Of a DNA stretch of 64,000 nucleotides, positions 36,250-47,039 are shown in pieces. Position 1 is the first letter of the stretch, and each line of letters opens with the position of its first letter. Source of the stretch: Tubiluchus corallicola (taxonomy: Eukaryota > Priapulida > Priapulimorpha > Priapulimorphida > Tubiluchidae); the NCBI GenBank assembly GCA_030141605.1, contig JAQGDQ010000003.1:2623501-2687500 (forward strand), in the 5' to 3' direction. The notes under the pieces are model-generated. The model searched no databases. It was given only the letters and a program-made list of their open reading frames with translations, and was not told the origin of the DNA. The position numbers and the translations under genes were made by a program.

Positions 36250-39200
36250 AATACGTTTTGCTTTGAAATAAACAAATAATCTGATGTTTTTATAAGATCT
36301 TCTTTTAATTCATTCAGCTCACTAACGAACGCTGTATGACATTAAATGCATTCAAGTTTTTACTGTTTATATAAATATTCAAAATGCTTGATGATAACAC
36401 GATAGTTATGCCAACGTTATAGGCAGCTACTCTATATGCATATTGAAACCAAGTGCCGTGTGTGAAAAAATAGTGAATCAATACTAGTCGCCCAGTCGAC
36501 ACACATTGCTTAGTAGCTGTTCACAAGTATTGATATATTCTAAATCCATTTATGCTCTAGACTGGGGCGCCTTTTACAACTGCATCTGAAAGCGGTCCAA
36601 GTCTTTTCGGAAAGTAGGCTATTATTAAATTCCATGTTTACAGACCAGTTCTACATTCAGAAGTTCATTCATTCGTATAAGCACTCTATCAGATTTAATA
36701 ACAACGCAGTAACATTGTTTGTAGGTCTAGTTGAGGCAAAGTATTATGTCTTTACTCTCCAGTTCCGTATAGAAATTGTACTTATGCCACACATAAATCT
36801 TTTAACCATATCTGCATAATGTATTTCTGCTGTTCTTATTGTACTCCACCATAACGTATTTCTGCCGTTCTTATTGTATTCCACCATAAAGGTTAGCTAC
36901 AACACTGCTGTAGACGTTTTACGCAAGGCATGGTAAATTTATCAATAAAGTTGTATTGATCTTTGGACTCCGCTGTTACGGTAGTAGAAAATTTCCGTTA
37001 GCTAGATGTAAGCATAGTTTAAGTAAATATATACGGCAAAAAGATTTTAATCACATTATAATTATGAAAAATTTCATCAAGTATTCAAGATACTGGTTCA
37101 AGTATTATTATTCATTGTCGATAACAGAATGCATGCGCACGTACATGGAGTAGACTCGACGTGATTTCATCAAATTTCTGTTTTCATTAACATCACTGTA
37201 ATTTTTATTTTTGTTATTAAATTTTAATGCCAAGTATTTAAAACTACAGTATTAACGAATTAAACTTATTGTGGCTAATGAAAAAGCCTAATTTCTGGAT
37301 AAAACGTGATTATTATCAGCAACAGCAACACAAATATTTTATAATAGCGCAGCTCATGGGTTACATATTGGAATTAGCAGAAAACACGTCAGGCTATAAG
37401 TTTATTACAATGATTTAATTAGCACGTCACGGTCATAATAATATTATTCAAATATGAAACTATTATCAAAATTTATTAATAATGTTGACAAAATATTATT
37501 CGCTGTATAATGTAACGCTGTCAGCAGTCAATCTGTGGAGCTCAGATAATTGTTTTATTTATTTATGAAATCTTAGTAACCACATATAAATGAATCAATA
37601 AAAAAACAGAATTTACAATCAAATACATGGATACAATCAACACAACAAAATGCATACAATTGAAATATATTATACACAAATTTTGAAACAAAACTAGAAG
37701 CTGATTGTACGTACACTAACACTAAGAGGACCCATAATTACTACTAGCATTTGACAAGAGAGAATCAAAAAAATTGCAGAAGTGTTCACCACATTTGTTC
37801 AAGAAAATAACGAATGGCCCAAGTGTATGTTGACAATTAATATGAAAGTCCAATATTAATCAATCTACGTTCATAGAATCTAATGAATTACATTTAATGC
37901 TTTTTATAGTATTGCATCTGCCCATAGACCAAGGCACACTATTATAGTAATTAATCAATATCATCTATCATTTATGAGAGTGTCGCCATTGCCACTTGCT
38001 GTCTGTTGACAATGTTTTTTATACTCGGGTTCAGATTTTAGTTGCAGTCAGTGCACGTCGTTACGTTTCGGGCTTCATTTGGGGCAAGAGGATACGACGC
38101 TTTATTGAATTCCAGTCTTCCTGCTGTTAAATAAACAGTCTCGTATTAACACCCAGCTTCACTTTTGTATCTGTACTTCAAAGTTCCTTGGTTGAGTTGT
38201 GCCAAGTAATGAATTATTATTAATTAGTTACACTTTTCAGTATAAAGTAAATTTTCTGCTGTTACTTCTGGCAGGTTGTCGATATTTATAACATCCTGCA
38301 AAAATGTCAGACATAACTCTGTCCAATAATATTACAAAATGCATGGTCAAGGAGCAATTAAAACAAACACGTACAAACTACATTAATATTATATTGCTAT
38401 AATTCGTATTGTTATTGCAGTACAGAAATAGAATGGCAAAAACAAACAAATTTAGGAAAATTATACAAACAAATATTTGTACGAATCCTATCAACAAGAA
38501 CTAGTGTATAAAAAAAACAAAGTTTTAACTTTAAATGCTTACTAAGTGCAGGAAAAGAAAAATATACCCCGTTGTGACTCACATTGATTTGTGCCTATCT
38601 AATCAGACAAAGTGGACACTGCGGGAACAACGAAACAACGGCATCTCAGATTGCAAAGCAAGGGCTGTTAGTGCAATAATAAAGCACAACTAAATATGAA
38701 AGAAGTGGTAAACTACAAAGAATATCCAAATAACATCTTTCTTAACATGACGTCATTATAATAGCATTTCTTATTGTACCCTGTTACTGTTATAAATGAT
38801 TGATTTGATTTAAAACGTCTTACAGTTAATAATTAAATGTTAATGAGTATATTTCATGTATATCCCATGCGAATTGTTTAATAAGTGATTTGCATAGTTT
38901 GCACAAATTTGTTTTCTTACGTGCAAGGTTCTGAAACCACGCGATTACAAAACATGCGCCATATGACTGGCATAAGTGGTCACCAACCGCAGATGGTCGT
39001 CAGGCATACTTAGAAGCAAAGTTTGAAGCAGTACGTGAGTATTAAGAGCGTCGCTATTGCTAGCGTAAATGGACTTCGTGCCGCTGATGTTGGTGCTGAA
39101 AACCACTGAAATAGTTGTGTCTGGTTATCTGCTTGCATTTACCTGTCTTGACGACACATTTTTTTTATTTTAGAAGTTCTGCCTGCTAAATGTCTACAAT

Positions 39201-39578
39201 AGAAGTAATGGGTATATGATGTTGATTAGTTAACCTTCGATGATCGGGGCAAAGCTAATGCTAGCTTTTTGCCCATGGTTGCTACTAATTGTACTCTTAA
39301 TGTTGTAGATCCGGTTAAATACAGTAACTGTTAATACTGTGCCAATGTGGTGATAATTCTTATTGAACCAAAGGTCGGTTTGATACTCAAGTCATTCAAC
39401 ATTCATGCCTGGAACGCACTATTCAATATTGAATTAAAAGCTGGTTTGATATTTAGAGTATTGAAAATTCAAAATATCTTCAAACGTTTTTCTTGAGTTA
39501 CAGGTAAGTCTGTAACACCTCATCAAAGATCATTATTGTATATTGTTCTGTAGTAGTCTTGTCTTTTAGCATGATTAC
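36250..39578. other. intergenic region
   Basis: Presumed promoter of the membrane-protein gene to the left, and the flank of the long-TIR transposon to the right. It contains a two-copy 35 bp tandem repeat (36821-36890) and a short protein-like open frame (about 38935-39040, with PYDWHKWSPTADGRQAYLEA) that ends at a stop soon after a GTACGTGAG donor-like site. Nothing else supported. Confidence 0.35.
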
Positions 39579-39585
39579 CTAGTAG

Positions 39586-40364
39586 TAGGGTGGCTGACGC
39601 GCGCCGCCATATTGTGGGAGATGAAGGTAGAACATCATTTTCTAGCATATTTCGGTTATCAGTTTTCAAACAATATGAAAGTAAATTAAAAATCAAATTA
39701 ATACAGTTAAACTACTGTTGTCGATCTTTTATCTGCCGAAATTTAATTTTCCGTACTGTCCTAAGTTTTGAGCAGGAAACTTGTGAAGTTGTCAAAAACG
39801 GCTTTACTGCAATCGATCCGTCAGCGTGACATCAAAAATGGCCCCGATTTAAAAATTTCGATGGGTATTTTCAAATCAATTTGCGGCCCGGACTAACAGC
39901 CTCATTTTCGATATTATCAGCCTTATCTGGGTAAAAAAGGTCGGCAAATTTTTTTGAGACCCGAACCTCAATTAAATTACAACATTTTGTCCGTCAAAAT
40001 AGCGTCTCTTTTTTTCGCACTGCGGTATTAAGCCTTCAAAGAGTGGAAATCTTATTGGTTCGCATATAAAAATATTCTTAAATGTGTTATCTTAATTCTA
40101 AAACACGTAATGATTGGATAAAATGAGTTAGTCCGGGCCGCATTTGTCCATTTAGAGAACCCGGTTTGTAATGAAAACTCCTCCTTTGCCTCCTCGCTGA
40201 TTGGACAATTCGGGTGATGTCATGTACAGCTTGAGCTGTGACAAGGCGCTTTGCGATTGGTTGCTGGAAGTAAATACATTGTAGATGGGCGCAGCGCCTG
40301 AAAGATTTATTGTGAAAGCCAATATCAAAAGGTGGAACTTATCTAACCGCAAGAGTATACTTCT
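39586..40364 (+). repeat. left terminal inverted repeat
   Basis: Matches the right arm with moderate divergence. It ends inside the small exon that starts at 40285, so the promoter region and first exon are part of the repeat. Confidence 0.8.
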
Positions 40365-40366
40365 GG
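40285..40366 (+). CDS. first exon inside the left TIR (counterpart of the right-TIR exon)
   Basis: ATG at 40285 opens MGAAPERFIVKANIKRWNLS and reaches a donor (CTGG|GTAAGT) at 40366/40367. The right TIR has the inverted equivalent, MDTTPEALTGEARTKKW, with the donor at the same place. The length (82 nt) and phase (1) are identical, although the encoded residues have diverged. I see no downstream exons on the plus strand before 42.7 kb, so this copy may be a dead 5' end. Confidence 0.45.
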
Positions 40367-42695
40367 GTAAGTTATTGAAATTTTGTTGTTTACTACTGTA
40401 CCGTGTATTCGCCGTGTCTACTACTGTACCTGCATTCGCTTTGTGTCTTGTGCCTGTATGCTTGCTTATACTTGTACTTGCGCTCTTATATGGTATTTGT
40501 TAAAGTTCTACTACAGTTTTTTTTGTTTGACTATTTCTTGACATTTTAATGTGCTTGCAACCAGTTGTATGAAGTCATTTCTAAAGATGAAACCTAACAG
40601 TTTATACTGATTAATTAATTTCACCTCAAAAGTACTTTATCGCTATAACATTGGTTCAAATGCTTTTTAAATTTAAGGATACTTTGTGTGGGCCTAGCTA
40701 ATGCAGGTAAAGTTTGCTTATTACTCGAGCTGAAATTACTTCTGAAAGCATTAGCTGTAACTTCTAAAACAACTGCTTTGTCTAAAACAATTTTAAATAC
40801 ACATTTTAGTTTTTCATGTTATTTTTTGTTTTAATCACAAGACCTTTGCTACTACATTGAATTCTATTGTTTGCACATTGCCTACCAGTACAAAATTATT
40901 ATGCCTTAAAGTCAATTGCTAATAAATTCATTAGATGCTCTAAAATGTACTGTGTATATCCAACCAGAATCACCTCACACTCCCAAAATTATTATGTGCA
41001 ACCAATATTTTAGCCGTTTTTGTCCTATGTTAGTCACATTATAATGAAAGCAGGTTAAAGTATTTATTTGCCAAGAATTTAATTACTTCATTAACTATTC
41101 TGACTAAACTTTAGTTTTGGCTAAAGGTTTTCCAGTCAACAAAACTAAGATAAACAAAACTATTAATTTTAATATTTATTATGATGTTAAAGAATAATTA
41201 TGAGAAACTTAAATATTGAAAACTTGTTTTTCTAGGCTTTTCAAATCTTACCTAACCTAGTGGAACCCTGCAGACCAGTAAAGTTATTATAGTGTCATCT
41301 TCATTTTGCGTTATACAACTGCTAAAAGATCAACATTTGAATTTGGAGTTCAAGATCAGATAATTAATAAAACCGCTGACATTTTTGAGATTTAACGTAC
41401 TATTTTAAAAATCAAAGGTTTCAAACATGTAAACTTTTGTACATTAGCTTGTAAATGCTTGTTGTTAAAAGTAAGCTTAAATCATTAGCATCTCTTGTGC
41501 AGAAAATTCAAATACTCAGCAGTAGTGGGTGCATCTTAGACTTCTTGTAGTTAGATGTTGTGCTTGTATCCAAAAAACCCATATCAGGTTTACTTGCAAT
41601 AATTTTACTTTTCGTTTTCCATTTTTACCCAAGTTTGATAACTAGGCGTAGTCTATCATTAATTCATTAAAACCTTCATATTAAGAAAGTAGTACAAAAA
41701 TTGTATAATGTACTATAAAAAGAAATCAGATATGAATACTTTGTGTAGTTAACATCATTATTTATAATAAATTTACTTTGCATTATTACAAGTTAAGTTT
41801 TAGTTATTTTTTAACTTTTGTCATTTTTGACTTTATTAAATACATCAAAAAAAATTAAAAACATCAATTAGATATGCCCGAAAAAAGGAAAAAAATACAT
41901 GCACTGTCGATTAGATGTACCTGGAAATTGCAAACTTATTAATTAATGCGTTGCCATGACAACGGAGTTTCTTCATCCTAGATTTTTACCTGTACAAGAG
42001 GAAAACATGGATTTGGCACTAAGCACAGAAAAATCACTTCAATGGCTGTGTGTAACCAACTAAATCCCACTTTCTAAAACGCAGAGTTTTCATATCGTAA
42101 ATTTCGTAATACTCACGAAAATGCTGTTTTCCCGGTTTTTCCTGTAAAAATTTTCCCTAGCATAAATCTGAAGATGCAAAGTGTTTATGAATATCAGTTC
42201 TATGTACACTGAGCTACCAAAAGTCATATTAACAATTAACTACCAGCTGAATTGGCATCTTTTATGACAGTCCAAAGTTGACAAGTTAGCACACTTTCGT
42301 AAAAGGTCCATTTTCACATCTGTTAAGGTAAAACAGCATTTGGATGAATTTTGGATGCTGGAAAAATGAATACTATGTTGCCATAGGACTTGATATGATT
42401 ATTTCTCGTGCAATGCACTCCATTTAACAACACTAACATACTAAAACCTGTATTTGGAATTTTTAGTTATAAATAATAGAATGCTAAAAGTACAATTTTT
42501 AACTTTTTGCTCAAACCGGACTTAGCCATTTTTTGTTACTCCTAAAATGCGAGCGTTTTTTTTGAACTTTAAATGACCGCCATTTCAAGACAAACTAATT
42601 ATTTTAAATCTGATTTTTTTAAATTAACTATATGCTCATAGCACTATCAAATGAGCACAGTTGCGACTATGGTGGCGCGCTCTACAATTTTCGTT

Positions 42696-42735
42696 CAGCC
42701 ACCCTACTAGTAGTTCAGCCACCCTACTACCAGTT
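42696..42735. repeat. two tandem copies of the transposon terminal motif inside the element
   Basis: CAGCCACCCTA occurs at 42696-42706, followed by CTAGTAGT, and again at 42716-42726, followed by CTACCAGT. Both are in right-end orientation. Sequence left of the first copy (ATGGTGGCGCGC) recalls the subterminal ATGGCGGCGCGC of the true ends but otherwise diverges. Confidence 0.8.
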
Positions 42736-43657
42736 AATTAAAAAACCGATCTGAGTGAACTTTTAAAGGTTTTTTTCAAAATAATACTTTGTATCTTTAA
42801 TCTTTTGTCATAGTATGTGCACTGCCTTGATTACACCACTTTTAATGTATTGTTATCCTTTTTCCAGGCACACCTAATTGATATTTTTGTTACATGTATT
42901 ATTGTATAGTATAATTAAAATGTTAACCAACGCATAATTTATGATGATGCACTTTGGTAGTCAAGAACAGTTATCAAATAGAAAGCATTTACAGCACTAC
43001 ATGTGTCACTCTTATTACTAGAAAACCTTAATTACCTGTACCTGACACATCTTTAGGATGCAGTTTTATAAGCATTTTGAATGCTCAATCAGAGCCCAGT
43101 TTAGTTTTCACTGTCCCCAGAGAAGAATGCTGTAACTTCACCTGCGGCACACCTGCATTGCATTTTCTCCGGTACATCTAATCAGAAAATTGTTTTATTA
43201 CATTTGACTATGCACTTTAACGTCTTAGTCATTGAAAACTTCAAGTACTCGAAGTGTAATTAATGAAGGATTGTCCCATATATTGTTGTTTCAAGCTTGT
43301 GAAACTGACATATTAATATAGTATGTATTATATTAAGCTTAAGATGATTAGTCGTTGCTCTGTACATAATTAAAGACACTTGTTTATTGTCCAAGCAGAT
43401 TTTGATTATCAATTTAGTCCTGACTTCAGGCATTTTGTTCAACTTTGAATCAGCTTTTACAAGTATATATTTCTAATCTTGTATGTTATTGTAAGGTATG
43501 CAAGCACAAAATACACAAAATTAAAAAAATAGGAAAAACTTAGTTCAGTAACAATGCAAAATAAATTTATTATAAATGACAAACTTAGCCACATAATATC
43601 AAAGATATTTATACAGTAATGCAACTATTACAGAAAAAGATAATAATAATTTACTTT

Positions 43658-45730
43658 TTACAAAAACTCTAAAGATGCTTCTAAATTGCCAATTCCGAAT
43701 TCCGGACCTTCATACTCTCCCGCCATTTTGAACTAATGAATGAAAAATAGCTTCTTATTTTAGAAAATATAGTGGAAGCCTTTTGTTGATTGACTAGGAT
43801 CATAAGTAAGCACAACAGTTGTAGAAACCTAGAAAAGACAAGTTTCGAATTAATATAAATACTAATGTGACTGAAGAGGAATAGATCTTGGGTAATTTAC
43901 GACATAAAGTGAAATTTGATTTTTAAATGGCCTTTCAGCCTTTATTTATATGTAGGCAACATACAGAATGCCAAATAACAAAATTTAATATATTTGCAAA
44001 TTCCCTCTTCTAATTTATTTTTCCACGACTTTTCAATGATGCATCAATGTGAGACTGTAACTCTGCTTCTTTCTCCTCGGCTCGTTTTAATAAAGTTTCT
44101 CTACCAAGCACTTGATTCTTTATCGCTTCTTTGCTACTTTCAAACTCAGACAATTTTTCTTTCAAGCTGACATTTTCTGCAAAACATACTTCCCACTGCT
44201 TTTTCAAATCTTCAATGATGCTTTTCTGTTTTCCAATTTTGGAATTTCTTTACGTTGTCAATTTCTTTTTCAAATTCTTTGTGCTACCACCCAGTTTCAG
44301 ATTTGCTGCATTTGTCCATTTCTTACACTGTGCGTTCTTTTTTAGCAAAGAAATGGCTTCTAACCTCTTTTCAAGCTGAGTGATATCATTTTTTAAGCTC
44401 TCTGTTTCTACATTATAAGCTGCATTTGAAACTCTTTTCTGTTTTTTAAGAAATGCGATTCGCTTCTTGTAGACTGTAACATAAGTAGACGAACTAGAAC
44501 TAGCATTTGAGATATTGGCTGTTATCTGTTCATCCTGGCCTAAGAAAGGCTTTTTCAAGTAGCATAATGCGGCCTTGGATTTTTTGTTTTTTTTTCACTA
44601 GCATATGCATACGGTAGAGTCTATTTTTGAGTTTTGGAAGCGACACGTCTTTCTCTTCACAGCCAAGCAGGGTTACTAACACATTTTTGAATTTTTTTGT
44701 GTTTCTAGCACAAGCAGTGTGCACTTCCCAAGCAACTCCCTTACTAAGCTGATCTACAGAAAATTTTGATTGAGTTTGTGAGGAACTCAAACTTATTTCC
44801 ACCTGCGCAACTCAAAATTTCTTCTACAGACAACCCAATTTTATTGCAGTACCTAGATTCAAAGTTTGGCTTGCTTGGCTGTAGTGATGTGCACTGAAAA
44901 TCTGATGCACTTCCACTAGCACTGCCACTACTTGTGGAAGGCAAGGCTAAAGACTGCTGCCACAACCTTGTCTTTTGCATTTTCTGACATTTTTCGAATA
45001 ACCATTTTTCGAAAAATTTTCTCTTTTGTGTACAATGTTCGTGTGGCAGCAGGACTTGTGTCTTCGATTAAATCTAAAGACCACCCTTCATTAATACCCA
45101 AACTGCATAGTGCTTTTGCAAGTACCCTGGCTTTTGTTGGTTTGGAAATGCCAAAAGACAGGAAATCCAACAAATTTGCATTTTCTAGGCTATCTACTAA
45201 TTTTAATAATTCGAAAATATTAGTCCAGGTCAGAGACTTTGAATGCAAAACACTATGCAGTTCAGAACCACCTTTAATTTCCCCAGTTTGAAAAAAGGAA
45301 GCCCAGAGAGGAAATGAAGCTCTTTGTCCATTTGTGTGATCTAGTAATACTGTCGTAGTGTACGATCACTTAAAATCAGTAACACGCACAGCCAACTTTT
45401 ATATAGTTTTAATTTCAAAACCTCGACACTAAAATAAATTATTGTAATATATTGTATTATATTAATAGTTAATAGTAACAACTTTGATCACTGAAATAAA
45501 AAAATGCTATCACTAAACTAAGAAGGACGGTAGAGAATTATAAGAAAACAGCGGAAACACAACTACAGAAAAATAGGGTAACTACAGTAAACACTAACAC
45601 ATTCCCAGGCACGTACTAAATCACGTCGCTGTACTTTTTACAACTCACCAGAATTATGAATGGAGTATATAGTGTCACACCACTTCTTTGTTCTAGCTTC
45701 ACCAGTAAGCGCTTCAGGAGTTGTGTCCAT
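43658..45730 (-). pseudogene. transposon-encoded gene, broken by frameshifts and a stop
   Basis: Exon 1 is 45730-45649 (inside the right TIR; donor CTG|GTGAGT). Exon 2 starts at 45349 in matching phase and reads LLDHTNGQRASFPLWASFFQ, WTNIFELLKLVDSL, AKALCSLGINEGWSLDLIED and TLYTKEKIFRKMVIRKMSEN. The frame then shifts near 44965 into STSSGSASGSAS, near 44805 into EISLSSSQTQSKFSVDQL, and in an A-run near 44585 into KKPFLGQDEQITANISN and VYKKRIAFLKKQKR. An in-frame stop lies at 44252-44250 before a final coiled coil (WEVCFAENVSLKEKLSEF). A possible last exon is 43732-43658 (MAGEYEGPEFGIGNLEASLE, stop). There is no DDE, RT or other catalytic signature I can name. Several indels mean this copy is not functional, unless some are assembly errors. 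Confidence 0.6.
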
Positions 45731-47039
45731 CTAAAAATTGTTTACTTGCAGCAACCAATTGCAAACGTTTTGATATTTCAGGCTGTACCATGACTCACAC
45801 ACCCTGAGCCAATCAGCGGTTCACAGCAGAGAGGCTTCTCTTTACAAAAAAGCTCTTTTATATGGCTAAATGCGGCCCGGACTAACTCATTTTATCCAAT
45901 CATTACGTGTTTTAGAATTAAGATAACACATTTAAGAATATTTTTAGATGCGAACCAATAAGATTGCCACTTTTTCAAGGTTTAATACCGCAGTGTGTGT
46001 AAAAGACAACAAGTATCTCGGTAGTCTGCTAGCAACAGAGGACGACATATTAAGACGAAAGATAATGGCATTATCAGTTTACTTAGAACTCACAAAAGTT
46101 TTTGAAAATAGGAAGATTTCTTTGGAAACAAAAATCAGAATATTCTCAGCCTTAGTCGAAACTGTATTTCTGTATAACTCTGAGCTGTGGACATTAAAAG
46201 CAAATCATAAAGCTGAAATCGATGGGTTTCAAAGGCGAAATTACAGAAACATTTTGGGTATTAGATGGCCAAAGAGAATTTCAAACAAAGTTCTATATGA
46301 AAAAATAAAACAAGAACCTTGGACAAGAAAAATAAAAAGACGACGTTTAAGATGGATTGGGCATATGCTTAGACTACCTGATGACGTTCCAGTGAAGATA
46401 GCTCTACAACAAGCCATAGAACCTGCTAAAAAACCTGCAGGAGGACAAATGTTAACATACTTAGATTTTGCACAGAAAGATTTAAACACTTCAGCATTGA
46501 TCCTTAGAAACAAATCCACATGGGGCATTGCAGCGTGTAGGGAGTCCTGGCATAGAGAGGTGAGCAGAATCATGTCCCTGGACATTTGATTCAGTGAAGA
46601 AGAAGAAGAAGTGTAAAAGACACGCTATTTTGACGGACAAAATGTTGTAATTTAATTGTGGCTCGGGTCTTAAAGTAATTTGCGGACCTTTTTTTACCCA
46701 AGTAAGGCTGATAATATCGAAAATAAAGCTGTTATTCTGGGCCGCAAATTGATTTGAAAATATCCATCGAAATTTTTAAATCCGGGCCATTTTTGATGTC
46801 ACGCTGACAGATCGATTGCAGTAATGCCGTTTTTGACAACTTCACAAGTTTCCTGCTCAAAACTTAGGACAGTACGGAAAATTAAATTTCGGTAGATAAA
46901 AGACCGACAACAGTAGTTTAACTGTATTAATTTGATTTTTAATTTACTTTCATGTTTGAAAACTGATAACCGAAATATGCCAGAAAATGATGTTCTACCT
47001 TCATCTCCCACAATATGGCGGCGCGCGTCAGCCACCCTA
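45649..47039 (-). repeat. right terminal inverted repeat, interrupted by a LINE
   Basis: Inverse of the left arm. Removing 46009-46622 (LINE plus one TSD copy) restores an uninterrupted match across the GTATTAA...CAAAATAGCGTC region and gives an arm of about 777 bp, against 779 bp on the left. Confidence 0.8.
46009..46610 (+). mobile_element. 5'-truncated LINE nested in the right TIR, 12 bp TSD
   Basis: The duplicated target GTGTAAAAGACA flanks the insertion (45997-46008 and 46611-46622). The insert starts inside a reverse-transcriptase C-terminal ORF (KYLGSLLATEDDILRRKI, LETKIRIFSALVETVFLYNS, RRRLRWIGHMLRLPDDVP) that stays open to the stop at 46587-46589, then a roughly 20 bp end with a GAAGAAGAAGAA tail. 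It is the last ~195 codons of an endonuclease-RT type LINE. The open frame and perfect TSD suggest a recent insertion. Confidence 0.9.

Larger units (their letters stand above)
39586..47039. mobile_element. 7.45 kb DNA transposon with ~780 bp terminal inverted repeats, superfamily unassigned
   Basis: Both ends start TAGGGTGGCTGACGCGCG with CCGCCATATTGTGGGAG following, and the inverted similarity continues for about 780 bp (39586-40364 against 47039-45649, once a nested LINE is removed). The 7 bp CTAGTAG abuts both ends (39579-39585 and 47040-47046), a likely target-site duplication. TAGGG fits the hAT YARNG start, but the TSD is 7 bp rather than 8 and the TIRs are very long, so I do not assign a superfamily. 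Between the repeats are a frame-broken minus-strand gene on the right and no recognisable gene on the left. Extra copies of the terminal motif lie at 42696-42735. Confidence 0.85.
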
